A stretch of 18,982 bases of DNA from Planctomycetaceae bacterium (GCA_018658605.1 JABHUV010000121.1:1-18982); one strand, 5' to 3'; counted from the first letter of the stretch, positions 1 through 10,392 are shown. A program made the numbers and translations. Notes: generated from the letters alone by a model not told the origin.

Positions 1-181
1 CGGTGAAAAGAAACTTAATGTCGTCAAGGAAGTCAAGAACATCACTGGCCAAAGCCTGATGGACTCGAAGAAACTTGTCGAAGGCGTGCCAGCCACCATC
101 AAAGAAGGTGTTGACAAGGCAGAAGCCGAAGAAATTAAAGGTAAACTGGAAGAAGCTGGGGGTGCTGTTGAATTGAAGTAA
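1..181 (+). CDS. rplL: 50S ribosomal protein L7/L12, C-terminal part (5' truncated by window edge)
   Basis: The first 181 bases read in one open frame (complete codons from base 2) to a TAA at 179-181. They give about 59 residues beginning [17 protein letters not shown] and ending GAVELK. This matches the C-terminal globular domain of L7/L12, with the conserved GL/SLxxxKxLVExxP segment (here [13 protein letters not shown]) and the family's acidic end. L7/L12 forms the ribosomal stalk that recruits translation GTPases such as EF-G, EF-Tu and IF2. The N-terminal dimerisation domain and hinge lie upstream of the window. It is followed by rpoB, as in the usual rplJL-rpoBC order, but across an unusually long spacer. 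The last coding bases form the left arm of a strong inverted repeat. Confidence 0.95.
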   Translation, partial: GEKKLNVVKEVKNITGQSLMDSKKLVEGVPATIKEGVDKAEAEEIKGKLEEAGGAVELK

Positions 182-196
182 CTCTTCAATTCAACA
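166..196 (+). promoter_or_regulatory. 13-bp perfect inverted repeat around the rplL stop codon (possible attenuator or 3'-end hairpin)
   Basis: TGTTGAATTGAAG (166-178) is the exact reverse complement of CTTCAATTCAACA (184-196), with a five-base loop TAACT that contains the stop codon TAA. Pairing may extend to GGTG (161-164) with CACC (195-198) if three bases bulge. No T-run follows at once (the next bases are CCTGCTAGGTATTT), so it is not a textbook intrinsic terminator. In E. coli an attenuator and an RNase III site lie between rplL and rpoB; a similar role here is inference. Confidence 0.5.
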
Positions 197-916
197 CCTG
201 CTAGGTATTTAACACGAACATAGTCAATCAAATATACTTATTTGCTCGACGACAAACTCGTTAAATACTTCTTCTAGGCGTTGGGTGATACACTAGTTCT
301 ATAAAGAACCGGAGTTCACCCCTTTAATTTTCGACATTTTAAGTGGATTTTTTACAGTTGGAGAAGGTACACTACTTTGGTATTTCTCCAATCGCACAAC
401 AAAGATGTGAGCCGACGTTTAACACAACTGGCATTACAACATTCAATGTGCACTGTTGATTTCCTGTACTCGTTTTCGTAGGAAACCCCAGATAGGGTTA
501 CCAAGCCTAGCTTGAATAATTAGCTAGGGGACAATGAAAGGTGATCGTTTGACCCAGTTCCGTTTCGAGAGTGATTTTTTTAACAAAATCACAAGTCGAA
601 AGAAGAACCACTGCAGGCGTTGCGCAAAGTGTGCGCGCTCAGATCAATTTAGCGTCACGCGAACCAATAACTGTGCAAGCAATTATTTTCTTGCTCAATT
701 TCATCTCATTGCATTTCCCCTGCCTACGTTAGCCATGAATTTTATCATTGGTTTTCTCAAGTGCATCAACAGTGACAATCGTGGCAACTTGAACTGCACA
801 ACTGTCACCTTATTTGTTTTACCTAATCAATTTCTACCCAATTCCCCTTTCGTCATCGCCGCTTAGTGTTATTAAACGCTAGGCCTTTGTAACGTAATTA
901 CCATCGGAGCAACAAC
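182..916 (+). other. Long rplL-rpoB spacer with several potential hairpins; no convincing gene
   Basis: This 735-base stretch separates rplL from rpoB. I see several inverted repeats. GTTCT (296-300) can pair with AGAAC (305-309), which alternatively pairs as GAAC (306-309) with GTTC (314-317). TTGGAGAA (358-365) pairs with TTCTCCAA (384-391). AACCC (485-489, reading from the last A) pairs with GGGTT (495-499). CCTAGCT (506-512) pairs with AGCTAGG (522-528). GCGCA (622-626) pairs with TGCGC (632-636). GCAAG (675-679) pairs with CTTGC (690-694). Weak promoter-like pairs exist (TTGATT 456-461 with TAGGAA 479-484; TTGAAC 789-794 with TATTTG 811-816), neither persuasive. One 110-codon ORF (534-866) is judged non-coding. 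The region could be a long rpoB leader or hold a small RNA. Confidence 0.5.
506..528 (+). repeat. 7-bp perfect stem-loop in the rpoB leader
   Basis: CCTAGCT (506-512) and AGCTAGG (522-528) are perfect reverse complements around a 9-base AT-rich loop. A smaller stem, AACCC/GGGTT at 485-499, lies directly upstream, so the two would stack as tandem hairpins. No T-run follows. The right arm also supplies the only Shine-Dalgarno-like sequence (AGGGG, 526-530) for the dubious ORF at 534. Confidence 0.4.
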
Positions 917-3900
917 ATGCCAACGCCAGCTATACGACGCTTAGCCCCTGCAAGTGTACGTCGTTTTGGAAGCGGTCGTGAATATCCCGCCATTCCAGAT
1001 TTAACTGCGATCCAGACGGATCATTACGGCAAATTCCAGCAAGCCGATATTGAACCTGAAAAGCGTAAGCAATTAGGTTTGGAAGCAGTCCTGCAGGAAA
1101 TTTTCCCAATTGAGAGCTTTGACAAGCAGATCAACATGGAATATATCCGTTACGAATTGGGTAAGCCTCGTTACACACCTGATGAATGTCGTCAGTTGCG
1201 TTTAACCTACGGCTGTCCGCTACGGGTATGGATGCGATTGAACAAAGACGAGCCTGTTGAAGAAGATGTGTATCTTGGTGATTTACCCGTGATGCTCGGG
1301 GGTGGTGAATTTATCATCAACGGAGCCGAACGTGTAGTAGTCAGCCAACTTCACCGTTCGCCTGGTGTTGACTTTGTGATGGCGACCGAAGGCACGAGTG
1401 ATCGCAAGTTGCCGAGTTGCCGAGTCATTCCAGAGCGTGGTAGTTGGATCGAAATCAACGCCACCAAAAAAGACATCCTCAGCGTTCGCATTGACCAAAG
1501 CGGTAAATTCTCGGCGATGACGTTGTTACGAGCTATGGCTCCTGAGTACAGTCGCGACGCCGACTTACTGCGTTGTTTTTATGAAACAGTAGTTGAATCC
1601 GTAAAAGATGGTCGCAGTGTCGGAAAAATATTGGACAAGATTGCCGTCGACGACATTGTATATCCTGCCAAGAGCGAGCACGCTGGCGAGATCATTCTCG
1701 AAGCAGGTCAACAGATCACTCGTAACGCTGCGGAACTAATCTGCACTTCGGGATTATCCAAAATCGAAATCATGGATGCTCCAGGCACACCGTTGGTTAT
1801 AAACAGTCTCAATGACGACACCACGGGCAGCCACGAAGAAGCTGTATTACGAATCTACCAGCGGTTACGTCCGGGAAATCCTCCTAATCTTGAAAAAGCG
1901 CGGACATTGTTTCAAGAGAAATTCTTTGATTCGAATCGTTATCGTTTAGGTCGCGTCGGACGCTTCCGTATCAATCGCAAGTTGAAGCTCAACGTCCCGG
2001 AAACGGAAATGACGCTTCGCCCTGATGACCTTCTTGAATCCGTTTCCTATATTCTTAAACTCGCGGTTCAATCCGACGAAGCGCAAGTCGACGATATCGA
2101 CAACCTAGCCAACCGTCGTTTGCGAACGATCAGTGAACTAGCAGCAGACGAACTACGAAAAGGATTCCTTAAGTTACGTCGCACGGTTCAGGATCGCATG
2201 AATCTCAAGGATCAAGAGGACATGACTCCTCGTAATTTGATCAACCCTAAAAGCATCTCAGCTGCCATTGAATATTTCTTTGGTCGTGGTGAGCTATCTC
2301 AGGTTGTTGACCAAACCAATCCGCTTAGTCAGTTGACACACGAGCGAAGATTATCGGCACTGGGTCCTGGTGGTTTGAATCGAAAGCGAGCTGGTTTTGA
2401 AGTGCGCGACGTCCACATTTCTCACTATGGTCGAATTTGCCCAATCGAAACCCCTGAAGGCACTAACATTGGTCTGATTTCCAGCCTGGCCATCTACGCG
2501 ACGGTTGATGACTATGGATTTTTAGTCACACCGTACCGCACGATCACTAACGGCAAGTTAACCGATGAAATTAGATATCTACGAGCGGACGAAGAAGCGG
2601 ACGCATACGTTGCTCCGGCTGACGTTGACGTAGAAAACAACAAGATCGTTGGCCCGAACTTAATTGCTCGCCGTCGAGGTGACTTTGAGATGGTTACCCC
2701 GGACAAAATTTCATTCATGGATGTTGCTCCAACTCAAATGATTGGTGTTTCCGCTGCCTTGATTCCATTTCTAGAACACGACGATGCAAATCGTGCTTTG
2801 ATGGGGTCCAACATGCAGCGGCAGGCAGTTCCATTGTTAGAAGCGGAGCCACCGATTGTCGGTACGGGCATGGAACGTACGATTGCTCACAACACCAGTA
2901 TGGTTGTACGCAGCAAACGTGCCGGTAAGGTCACCCAGTGTGATGCTTTAAAAATCACGATTGGCAATACTGTTTACCCGTTGCAAAAATATGTTGGTCT
3001 CAATGAGCGAACCTGTAACAACCAAAAACCGATCGTCAATCTTGGCGACCAAGTTGAAGCGGGACAGGTCATCGCAGACGGTGCCGCTACTCGCTTAGGT
3101 GAACTTGCTTTGGGTCGCAACGTACTTGTTGGCTTCATGTCCTTCGATGGGTACAACTATGAAGATGCTATCATCATTAGTGAAGAGCTCGTTAAAAACG
3201 ATGCATATACATCCATTCATATCGAAGAATTTGATGTTGAAATTCGCGAGACCAAGCTTGGCCGAGAAGAATTCACTCGTGATATTCCTAACGTCAGCGA
3301 CAAAATGCTCGCCGCATTAGATGACAGCGGTATTGTTCAAGTAGGAACCTACGTGACACCCGGTGATATTCTCGTTGGTAAAGTATCGCCAAAGAGCAAA
3401 ACTGAATTAACTCCGGAAGAAAAGCTATTGCACGCTATTTTTGGTCGAGCAGGTGAAGATGTCAAAAATGACTCACTAACAGCTCCATCCGGAATTGAAG
3501 GCATTGTTATCAACACCGAGAAATTCTCGCGCCGCATGAGTTTGTCCGACTTTGAACGCAAGGTGTTCGAGAAAGATTTAAAGGCCGCAGAACTCGATGG
3601 AAACACGGTTATCGTCGGTCTCTTTAAAGACATGATCACGGAAATGGAGTCATCACTCGGTCGTAAGCTTTCCGACGAAGACGGGAATCCATACACCGTC
3701 AACGATGATATAAAATTCTTAGCCGAAATTGCGGAAGTTTTCCACATCAACTCAGTCACCAGTGGTATGCGTAGTGACGATGGTATTAAGGCCATCAATA
3801 AAATTTACGCTTCCCATCGTGATGCACTGCAGACTGCGATTGACCAACGTGACCGCACTCTCAACAGCATGAAGCGAGGCGACGAGCTTCGCAGTGGCGT

Positions 3901-4636
3901 TTTACAGATGGTAAAAATCTACATTGCTACCAAACGGACAATTTCTGTTGGTGATAAGATGGCTGGACGCCACGGTAACAAGGGTGTGATTTCAAAAATC
4001 ATGCCTGTCGAAGACATGCCTTACTTGGAAGACGGAACACCAATTCAAATCATGTTGAATCCACTTGGTGTGCCCAGTCGTATGAATGTTGGTCAAATTT
4101 TAGAAACTCATCTAGGATGGGCCGGCTCTAAGCTTGGTTTCCAAGCCATCACTCCGGTATTTGACGGAGCAACGGAAGAGGACATCAATGAGGTATTAGC
4201 AGAAGCTGGTTTACCTAGCCATGGCAAATCATCTCTGTTTGACGGCCGCACCGGTGAGCAGTTTGAGCAAGAAACAACAGTGGGCTACATTTACATGCTC
4301 AAACTGCACCATCTAGTAGATGAAAAGGTTCACGCTCGAAGCACCGGACCTTATTCATTGATTACTCAACAACCACTTGGTGGTAAAGCACGCTTTGGTG
4401 GACAGCGTTTTGGAGAAATGGAAGTCTGGGCTCTGGAAGCCTACGGGGCGGCCTATATTCTGCAGGAGCTATTAACCGTTAAGAGCGATGACGTTGAAGG
4501 GCGTACAAAGATTTACGAAGCGATGGTCAAGGGTGAAAACACTCTTGAAGCTGGCACGCCCGCCAGTTTCGACGTACTGACCAACGAAATTCGCGGTCTT
4601 GCCTTAAACATGGAACTTGAAAAACGGCGGAACTAA
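917..4636 (+). CDS. rpoB: DNA-directed RNA polymerase subunit beta
   Basis: This encodes the 1239-residue beta subunit, which with RpoC forms the catalytic cleft of RNA polymerase. The ATG at 917 has a CGGAG ribosome site at 905-909, seven bases upstream. Conserved landmarks are visible: the rifampicin-pocket segment around residues 459-482 ([20 protein letters not shown]...SALGPGG), [12 protein letters not shown] shortly after, the NYEDA motif with Glu749/Asp750 near the active centre, and [13 protein letters not shown] with Lys1014 and Lys1022. The C-terminal segment [25 protein letters not shown] that clamps with RpoC is intact. It is about 100 residues shorter than E. coli RpoB (1342), so lineage-specific inserts present there are absent. 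The pair corresponding to E. coli Phe514-Met515 is Val463-Val464, an unusual variant. rpoC follows after 101 bases, so the two are surely co-transcribed. Confidence 0.99.
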   Translation: MPTPAIRRLAPASVRRFGSGREYPAIPDLTAIQTDHYGKFQQADIEPEKRKQLGLEAVLQEIFPIESFDKQINMEYIRYELGKPRYTPDECRQLRLTYGCPLRVWMRLNKDEPVEEDVYLGDLPVMLGGGEFIINGAERVVVSQLHRSPGVDFVMATEGTSDRKLPSCRVIPERGSWIEINATKKDILSVRIDQSGKFSAMTLLRAMAPEYSRDADLLRCFYETVVESVKDGRSVGKILDKIAVDDIVYPAKSEHAGEIILEAGQQITRNAAELICTSGLSKIEIMDAPGTPLVINSLNDDTTGSHEEAVLRIYQRLRPGNPPNLEKARTLFQEKFFDSNRYRLGRVGRFRINRKLKLNVPETEMTLRPDDLLESVSYILKLAVQSDEAQVDDIDNLANRRLRTISELAADELRKGFLKLRRTVQDRMNLKDQEDMTPRNLINPKSISAAIEYFFGRGELSQVVDQTNPLSQLTHERRLSALGPGGLNRKRAGFEVRDVHISHYGRICPIETPEGTNIGLISSLAIYATVDDYGFLVTPYRTITNGKLTDEIRYLRADEEADAYVAPADVDVENNKIVGPNLIARRRGDFEMVTPDKISFMDVAPTQMIGVSAALIPFLEHDDANRALMGSNMQRQAVPLLEAEPPIVGTGMERTIAHNTSMVVRSKRAGKVTQCDALKITIGNTVYPLQKYVGLNERTCNNQKPIVNLGDQVEAGQVIADGAATRLGELALGRNVLVGFMSFDGYNYEDAIIISEELVKNDAYTSIHIEEFDVEIRETKLGREEFTRDIPNVSDKMLAALDDSGIVQVGTYVTPGDILVGKVSPKSKTELTPEEKLLHAIFGRAGEDVKNDSLTAPSGIEGIVINTEKFSRRMSLSDFERKVFEKDLKAAELDGNTVIVGLFKDMITEMESSLGRKLSDEDGNPYTVNDDIKFLAEIAEVFHINSVTSGMRSDDGIKAINKIYASHRDALQTAIDQRDRTLNSMKRGDELRSGVLQMVKIYIATKRTISVGDKMAGRHGNKGVISKIMPVEDMPYLEDGTPIQIMLNPLGVPSRMNVGQILETHLGWAGSKLGFQAITPVFDGATEEDINEVLAEAGLPSHGKSSLFDGRTGEQFEQETTVGYIYMLKLHHLVDEKVHARSTGPYSLITQQPLGGKARFGGQRFGEMEVWALEAYGAAYILQELLTVKSDDVEGRTKIYEAMVKGENTLEAGTPASFDVLTNEIRGLALNMELEKRRN

Positions 4637-4694
4637 TCAACTTAGCGCCTCCCAAAAACTCGAGTACTAAATTTACAACATTAAAACACAATTT

Positions 4695-4709
4695 CTAATT
4701 TGCAATTAG
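4695..4709 (+). repeat. Small perfect hairpin upstream of rpoC
   Basis: CTAATT (4695-4700), loop TGC, AATTAG (4704-4709) form a perfect 6-bp stem in the AT-rich rpoB-rpoC gap, 12 bases before the rpoC ribosome site. It is all A/T apart from the closing C-G pair, so stability is low. It may simply reflect base composition. Confidence 0.25.
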
Positions 4710-4721
4710 CATAGTGATCCC

Positions 4722-4728
4722 AAAGGAG
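4722..4728 (+). promoter_or_regulatory. Ribosome binding site deciding the rpoC start
   Basis: AAAGGAG at 4722-4728 is the strongest Shine-Dalgarno sequence in the window, nine bases before the ATG at 4738. An in-frame GTG at 4714 would give eight more residues but lies upstream of this site. The protein homology ([16 protein letters not shown]) also begins at 4738, so that start is chosen. Confidence 0.8.
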
Positions 4729-4737
4729 CACGGAACC

Positions 4738-7700
4738 ATGACAGTTGGTGAAAACTCATACGACAGGATTAATGATTACGCCTCGGTAAAAATCTCGTTG
4801 GCGCGACCCCATGACATCCGGAGTTGGTCATTTGGTGAAGTAAAGAAACCAGAAACCATCAACTACCGAACCTATCGCCCGGAAAAGGACGGTTTGTTTT
4901 GCGAACGTATTTTTGGCCCTGAAAAGGACTGGGAATGTGCTTGCGGTAAATATCGCGGTATGAAATATAAGGGTATGATCTGTGATCGCTGTGGCGTCAA
5001 AGTTACCCACTCACGTGTTCGACGAAAACGAATGGGGCATATCGAACTCGCGGCTCCCGTTGTTCATATCTGGTTCTTTAAGGCGATGCCTAGTCGATTA
5101 GGCAACCTGCTTGCTATGAAGACAACCAGCTTAGAAAAAGTGGTCTATTTTCAAGATTACGTCGTTACCGAACCCGGTGAAACCGATTTAGAAATCCAGC
5201 AGTTGTTAACCGAAGAAGAGTACCGCAACGCTCGTGAAAAGTGGGGTCCTGACGCATTTGAAGCTGGCATGGGTGCCGCCGCTGTCCGACAATTGCTCAA
5301 CAAACTTGACCTTGTCCAATTGTCTATTCAGCTACGCGAAGACTTGGATAACACCAAGAGCAAGCAAAAGACAAAGGACTTGGCCAAGCGACTACAAATT
5401 GTTGAATCCATTCGTGATAGCGACAACCGTCCAGAGTGGATGGTTCTAGATGTCATCCCAGTTATTCCACCGGACTTACGTCCATTGGTACTATTAGACT
5501 CGGGCAATTTTGCCACGAGTGACTTGAACGACCTGTATCGCCGAATTATCAACCGTAATAACCGCTTACGTAAATTGGTTGATTTAAACGCCCCAGAAGT
5601 AATCATTCGCAACGAAAAGCGAATGTTACAACAGTCCGTCGACGCGTTGTTCGATAACAATCGTTGTAAACGGCCGGTTTTAGGGAGCAGTAATCGTCCA
5701 CTTAAATCTTTGACCGATATGATCAAAGGTAAACAAGGTCGTTTCCGTGAAAACCTACTCGGCAAACGTGTTGATTACTCCGCTCGAAGTGTGATTGTGG
5801 TCGGACCGCGACTGAAAATCCACCAATGTGGTTTACCCAAGAAAATTGCGCTCGAATTATTTCAACCCTTTATTATTCGACGTCTAAAAGAACTTGGCCA
5901 TGCCGACACAATTAAGAGCGCTAAAAAAATGCTTGAGCGCAAAGACGAAGAAGTATGGGACATTCTTGAATCTGTGATTCAAAATCACCCCGTCATGCTC
6001 AACCGAGCTCCAACGCTTCACCGCATGGGAATCCAAGCCTTCGAACCAATACTCGTCGAAGGTAATGCAATTCACTTGCACCCACTAGTTTGTAAAGGTT
6101 TTAACGCTGACTTTGATGGCGACCAAATGGCAGTTCACCTGCCATTGTCGGTTGAAGCTCAAGTCGAAGCGCATACCCTAATGCTCTCAACAAACAATAT
6201 CTTTGCCGCCAGTAATGGTAAGCCAATTATGAGTCCGTCGCAGGACGTCGTGATGGGTTGCTATTACAGCACATTAGAATTGCCGAACCGAAAAGGTGAA
6301 GGCATGACTTTCTCGAGTGCTGCGGAAGCAGACTATGCTCACGCGGAAGGGATTATTGAGACTCATTCAAAAATCAACCTGCGTTTACCTGCAGGCTGCA
6401 AACTAAAAACGGAAGAGGGTGACGCGGAACTAGGTGCAATTATCGAAACAACCTATGGCCGTATCTGCTTTAACACAATGCTGCCCGTAGGTATGGATTA
6501 TTATAACGACACTCTACGAAGTGGCGACTTGTCCATTGTGATTTCTGATTGCTACCAAACCTTAGGGCGCCGATCAACCATTGACTTGCTTGACGACATG
6601 ATGCAATTCGGTTTCCAAAACAGTACACATTCTGGACTTTCATTTGCTACGGATGACCTCATTACACCTGAGCAAAAATTCTCTATCATTAGTGAAGCTG
6701 AAAAGACAGTTGCAAAATATAGTAAGTTGTATCAGCGTGGTGTGATTACGGAAATGGAACGTTACAACCAAGTACTAGATACTTGGACTCACACTCGCGA
6801 GGAAATCACCGACCTGATGATGGAAGGGATGAGGCAAGATTACCGTGAGGGTGATGGATACGTTAATCCTGTGTATCTCATGGCTCACTCCGGTGCTCGT
6901 GGCGGTATTGAACAAATTCGCCAACTCGCTGGGATGCGTGGCTTGATGGCCAAGCCAACAGGTGAAATTATCGAAACTCCGATTAAGGCAAACTTTCGCG
7001 AAGGGTTATCAGTACTGGAATATTTCAGTTCAACCCATGGTGCTCGAAAAGGATTAGCCGATACCGCTTTGAAAACTGCTGACTCTGGTTACCTAACACG
7101 TAAACTAGCCGATGTGGCACAAAACGTCGTTGTCACTATGGAAGATTGTGAAACTGCTCGAGGCATTACCAAGGGTGTTATTTACCGTGGTGAAAAAGTC
7201 GAAGTGCGTTTGGCAGATGCGATTAATGGTCGAGTTAGTCAGACACAGATCGCTCACTTGGTTACAGATGAAGTCATCGTTGCTGCCAACGAAATGATAA
7301 CTCCCGAAACGGCAAAGCGCATCGAAGAATTAGGTGTGGATAAAATCCAAGTTCGTTCGCCAATGACCTGTGACGCACCATTGGGTATCTGTCGCAAATG
7401 TTATGGCATGGATCTTTCTACCGGACGAGAAGTTGAAGCTGGCATGGCGGTCGGAATCATCGCTGCACAAAGTATTGGTGAGCCGGGTACACAGTTGACT
7501 ATGCGTACTTTCCATATCGGTGGTACTGTGAATACAAGTATTGAAGAATCGGATACAAAATCACAAACGGGGGGTATCGTTAAATTCGTTCACATTCGAA
7601 ATGTTACTAATGTCAAAGGTGACAATATCGTACTTACCCGTAATGGTGAAATCTCTATCCTAGACCCCAAAGGCCGTGAACTCGAAACACACAGTGTGCC

Positions 7701-9084
7701 TACTGGTGCTCTACTTCGCGTCAACGAAAATGACGAAATTAAAGCCGGAACCGTCCTTTGTGAATGGGATCCACACAGCATTCCGATTCTCGCTGAGGTT
7801 TCCGGTATTGCACGCTACGACGACATCGTCGACGGGGAAACTTTACGGCTCGAAAAAGACGCCGGTGGTAGTATGCGACGTATGATCACTGACCACAAAG
7901 GTGAACTCCATCCGCAAATTATCTTAGAAGACTCCGATGGCAAACCTCAGGATGTTTATTACTTGCCTGAAGGTGCCCACATTGAAGTGGACGAAGGCGA
8001 AAAAATCACTGCTGGATCGGTGATTGCTAAGACTCCACGTGAAGCATCTGGGGTTAGTGATATTACTGGGGGCTTGCCGCGAATTACCGAAATTTTCGAA
8101 GCTCGGAAGCCAAAAGACCCAGCTGTTATTGCTGAAATCGACGGTGTGATCGAAATCACGGGTGAAAAGAAACGTGGTAAACGACAAATTCTAATTCGCA
8201 ACGAAGAAAGTGAAATGGAATTCGAACACTTGGTGCCACCAGGCAAACGTTTCTTGGTTCACTCTGGCGACGTCGTCCAAGCGGGTAAAGAACTCGTCGA
8301 CGGCCCCCTTGAACCACACGACATTTTACGTGTTAGTGGTGAAGAAGAAGTCCAACGTTATTTGACTCGTGAAGTCCAGCAAGTCTATCGAAGTCAACGA
8401 GTGGAAATCAATGACAAACACATTGAAATCATCATTGCTCGCATGCTGCGAAAAGTCCAAATTCGAACCGCTGGCGACACAAAGTTGTTGACCGGCATGG
8501 TGATGGACAAGATCGAAGTACGACAGGCAAACGAAGCTTTAGCCAAGTGCTTGAAAATTAAGGACGCTGGCGACACTAACTTCCAAGTTGGCGAAATCAT
8601 TCCAAAAACTGCTTTAGAAACAGCTAATGCTGCGGTTGAAGCAGAGGGGGGTAGTCCGGCTAAAGGCACCAAGCCTAAACCCGCAACTTCTGACCCTCAA
8701 TTATTGGGAATTACAAAGGCGTCGGTACAAAGCTCAAGCTTTATCTCGGCAGCAAGTTTTCAGGAAACGACCAAGGTACTCACCGAAGCAGCATTATCAG
8801 GAAAGGTCGACCGACTTGTTGGCCTCAAAGAAAATGTTATCCTCGGACACTTAATTCCAGCAGGGACTGGATTCCGCAAGTTCCAGTCGGGTGAAGTTCG
8901 TTATGAAGCAGAAGCCTTACAGGCCCTTGCTGCCGAAGACGATCAATCGCTTGTAACCCAATTCCCCTTATTACAAGCGGGTGAGGAAACAGTTACATCA
9001 GAACCAGTCGCTGAGGTACCGGCTACGGAAGATACAGCCAAATCTCTTGACGAACTATTGGGAGAAGGTGACGATGCGAATTAG
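4738..9084 (+). CDS. rpoC: DNA-directed RNA polymerase subunit beta'
   Basis: This encodes 1448 residues of the beta' subunit, which holds the catalytic magnesium and the clamp. The N-terminal zinc ribbon has Cys67, Cys69, Cys82 and Cys85. The active-site loop NADFDGD spans 456-462, with the three metal-binding aspartates 458, 460 and 462. The second zinc site is formed by Cys804, Cys878, Cys885 and Cys888. The trigger loop begins with [16 protein letters not shown] at 914-929. Near the C-terminus, a Lys/Pro/Ala-rich linker ([15 protein letters not shown]) interrupts the segment just before [24 protein letters not shown]. The last roughly 60 residues are an acidic tail ending [12 protein letters not shown]. 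The linker and tail look lineage-specific and are probably surface exposed. The start is set by the ribosome site at 4722-4728. Confidence 0.99.
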   Translation: MTVGENSYDRINDYASVKISLARPHDIRSWSFGEVKKPETINYRTYRPEKDGLFCERIFGPEKDWECACGKYRGMKYKGMICDRCGVKVTHSRVRRKRMGHIELAAPVVHIWFFKAMPSRLGNLLAMKTTSLEKVVYFQDYVVTEPGETDLEIQQLLTEEEYRNAREKWGPDAFEAGMGAAAVRQLLNKLDLVQLSIQLREDLDNTKSKQKTKDLAKRLQIVESIRDSDNRPEWMVLDVIPVIPPDLRPLVLLDSGNFATSDLNDLYRRIINRNNRLRKLVDLNAPEVIIRNEKRMLQQSVDALFDNNRCKRPVLGSSNRPLKSLTDMIKGKQGRFRENLLGKRVDYSARSVIVVGPRLKIHQCGLPKKIALELFQPFIIRRLKELGHADTIKSAKKMLERKDEEVWDILESVIQNHPVMLNRAPTLHRMGIQAFEPILVEGNAIHLHPLVCKGFNADFDGDQMAVHLPLSVEAQVEAHTLMLSTNNIFAASNGKPIMSPSQDVVMGCYYSTLELPNRKGEGMTFSSAAEADYAHAEGIIETHSKINLRLPAGCKLKTEEGDAELGAIIETTYGRICFNTMLPVGMDYYNDTLRSGDLSIVISDCYQTLGRRSTIDLLDDMMQFGFQNSTHSGLSFATDDLITPEQKFSIISEAEKTVAKYSKLYQRGVITEMERYNQVLDTWTHTREEITDLMMEGMRQDYREGDGYVNPVYLMAHSGARGGIEQIRQLAGMRGLMAKPTGEIIETPIKANFREGLSVLEYFSSTHGARKGLADTALKTADSGYLTRKLADVAQNVVVTMEDCETARGITKGVIYRGEKVEVRLADAINGRVSQTQIAHLVTDEVIVAANEMITPETAKRIEELGVDKIQVRSPMTCDAPLGICRKCYGMDLSTGREVEAGMAVGIIAAQSIGEPGTQLTMRTFHIGGTVNTSIEESDTKSQTGGIVKFVHIRNVTNVKGDNIVLTRNGEISILDPKGRELETHSVPTGALLRVNENDEIKAGTVLCEWDPHSIPILAEVSGIARYDDIVDGETLRLEKDAGGSMRRMITDHKGELHPQIILEDSDGKPQDVYYLPEGAHIEVDEGEKITAGSVIAKTPREASGVSDITGGLPRITEIFEARKPKDPAVIAEIDGVIEITGEKKRGKRQILIRNEESEMEFEHLVPPGKRFLVHSGDVVQAGKELVDGPLEPHDILRVSGEEEVQRYLTREVQQVYRSQRVEINDKHIEIIIARMLRKVQIRTAGDTKLLTGMVMDKIEVRQANEALAKCLKIKDAGDTNFQVGEIIPKTALETANAAVEAEGGSPAKGTKPKPATSDPQLLGITKASVQSSSFISAASFQETTKVLTEAALSGKVDRLVGLKENVILGHLIPAGTGFRKFQSGEVRYEAEALQALAAEDDQSLVTQFPLLQAGEETVTSEPVAEVPATEDTAKSLDELLGEGDDAN

Positions 9085-9203
9085 CTCTGTTTGCACATAA
9101 TAGACAGCAGCAGGCTAAGGAAAGCGCTGAAATACGAAAATGCTTTTCTGGCCGGCATCATTTGCATGGGGTGATTGAGTTTTTTAAATAACGCCAATGG
9201 CAA

Positions 9204-9231
9204 TTGACAAGCAGCTGTGAGCGTGTAGGCT
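9204..9231 (+). promoter_or_regulatory. Candidate sigma70-type promoter for rpsL-rpsG
   Basis: A perfect -35 hexamer TTGACA (9204-9209) is followed after 16 bases by TAGGCT (9226-9231), which keeps the key T-A....T of a -10 element but only three of six bases. It lies in the 257-base rpoC-rpsL gap, 110 bases before rpsL. A second TTGACG lies at 9272-9277 with no good -10 after it. The gap has no clear terminator, so read-through from rpoC is also possible. Confidence 0.35.
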
Positions 9232-9277
9232 GAGTAGTTCCCCTAGCGTTTTTCGAGGCACTTTGGCCTTATTGACG

Positions 9278-9289
9278 CTTATATATAAG
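9278..9289. repeat. 12-bp perfect AT palindrome upstream of rpsL
   Basis: CTTATATATAAG is its own reverse complement, 52 bases before the rpsL start. It could be an operator half-site pair or just AT-rich sequence; nothing in the window distinguishes these. Confidence 0.25.
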
Positions 9290-9341
9290 TATTAATAACA
9301 GAAGCAACATTCATTAATTTAACGGTTTTTGGAACCCTTTC

Positions 9342-9710
9342 ATGCCAACGATAAATCAACTCGTTCGTAAGCGTCGCAAGAAACGACGCAAGCAATCAAA
9401 AGCACCTGTGTTAGAACGCTGCCCACAAAAACAGGGCGTATGTTTACAGGTACGTACTATGACACCGAAGAAACCAAATTCGGCTCTGCGGAAAATCACT
9501 CGTGTTCGTCTTTCCAATGGGAAAGAAGTCACCGTATATATTCCAGGTGAAGGTCATAACCTACAAGAACACTCGATTGTGCTTGTGCGAGGTGGGCGAG
9601 TTCGTGACTTACCAGGTGTCCGTTACCAAGTCATTCGTGGAGCTCTAGATGCTCTCGGAGTAGACGGTCGGCGTCAATCACGTAGTCGCTATGGGGCGAA
9701 AAAGCCATAA
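9342..9710 (+). CDS. rpsL: 30S ribosomal protein S12
   Basis: This encodes 122 residues, the usual S12 length. S12 sits at the decoding centre and controls translational accuracy. The conserved [11 protein letters not shown] loop is present with Lys43 and Lys44, as is [10 protein letters not shown] (69-78). The second accuracy loop reads [13 protein letters not shown] (84-96), so the residue matching Lys88 of E. coli and Mycobacterium is Arg88 and the usual His after RY is Gln96. Arg at 88 is a known streptomycin-resistance substitution in other bacteria. The residues around 9-20 are very basic ([12 protein letters not shown]). The ribosome site is weak (GGA at 9331-9333). It is the first gene of the str group, 67 bases ahead of rpsG. 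Confidence 0.98.
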   Translation: MPTINQLVRKRRKKRRKQSKAPVLERCPQKQGVCLQVRTMTPKKPNSALRKITRVRLSNGKEVTVYIPGEGHNLQEHSIVLVRGGRVRDLPGVRYQVIRGALDALGVDGRRQSRSRYGAKKP

Positions 9711-9777
9711 CACCATATCATGTATCACTTCGGTACCAATAACACAGCTCCACAGAACAATTACGGAATAAATAAAG

Positions 9778-10248
9778 ATGGGTAGAATTACCGCCAGTCG
9801 AAAACAACTCAAGCCGGATCCCAAGTTTGATTCACTGCTTGCAAGTAAATTCATCAATTGCTTGATGAATGATGGAAAGAAAACTGTCGCTCAGGCAATT
9901 TTCTACAATGCACTCGATGAAATTCAAACTCGGATTCCAGACGTAGAACCGCTTGAAGTATTCACAACAGCTGTTGAAAACGTCAAGCCACAAATCGAAG
10001 TTCGCTCTAAACGAGTCGGTGGTGCAGCTTACCAAGTACCAATGCAGGTCAACAAAAACCGTCAACAATCATTGGCATTCCGCTGGATCTTAATCGCCTT
10101 GCGTGAAAAGAAAGGCCGACCTACTCATCTGAAACTTGCTGATGAGCTCGTTGCTGCTTACAACAAAGAAGGCGCCGCAATTACTCGACGTGAAAACATC
10201 CACCGCATGGCGGATGCGAACAAAGCGTTTGCTCACTTCGCTTGGTAA
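9778..10248 (+). CDS. rpsG: 30S ribosomal protein S7
   Basis: This encodes 156 residues, the standard length for S7, a primary 16S rRNA-binding protein that nucleates the 30S head and touches the E-site tRNA. Recognisable parts include [16 protein letters not shown] near residue 25, the [12 protein letters not shown] hairpin near 80, and the C-terminal [18 protein letters not shown]7 is often the autogenous repressor of the str operon, but no recognisable S7 operator could be identified here. The ATG has only a weak ribosome site. It is followed by an intrinsic terminator within 20 bases, so it seems to close this transcript. Confidence 0.98.
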   Translation: MGRITASRKQLKPDPKFDSLLASKFINCLMNDGKKTVAQAIFYNALDEIQTRIPDVEPLEVFTTAVENVKPQIEVRSKRVGGAAYQVPMQVNKNRQQSLAFRWILIALREKKGRPTHLKLADELVAAYNKEGAAITRRENIHRMADANKAFAHFAW

Positions 10249-10266
10249 TTCCACAACCAATAAATC

Positions 10267-10302
10267 AAGCCGCGTTAGACTTACAGTCGCGCGGTTTTTT
10301 TT
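10267..10302 (+). terminator. Rho-independent terminator after rpsG
   Basis: AAGCCGCG (10267-10274) pairs with CGCGGTTT (10290-10297), with one G-T wobble. An inner GACT/AGTC helix (10278-10281 with 10285-10288) stacks inside. The stem is followed immediately by a run of eight T (10295-10302). This is the clearest intrinsic terminator in the window and separates rpsL-rpsG from the EF-G gene. Confidence 0.85.
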
Positions 10303-10378
10303 GCGCTATGGAAATCAAGTCCCCGTTTTGCGGATTCCATTTAACGTTGGTACCTTCCCATAGGCAGCTTTCCCATTA

Positions 10379-10392
10379 ACAATATAAATTGT
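10379..10392. repeat. Short inverted repeat upstream of the EF-G gene
   Basis: ACAAT, spacer ATAA, ATTGT form a perfect 5-bp inverted repeat, 44 bases before the EF-G start. A possible weak promoter (TTGCGG 10328-10333, 17-base spacer, TACCTT 10351-10356) lies just upstream. Either could control the separately transcribed EF-G gene, but both are weak matches. Confidence 0.2.

Noticed and set aside
534..866. A 110-codon ORF in the rplL-rpoB spacer, with AGGGG eight bases or less upstream and a Cys-rich patch (HCRRCAKC)
   Set aside because: The composition is unlike the neighbouring genes, I recognise no family, and the apparent ribosome site is the right arm of a hairpin. It may be a chance ORF; conservation in relatives would decide.
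3349..3798. A 149-codon minus-strand ORF opposite rpoB
   Set aside because: It is antisense to strongly conserved rpoB codons and has a Ser/Arg-rich composition typical of shadow frames.
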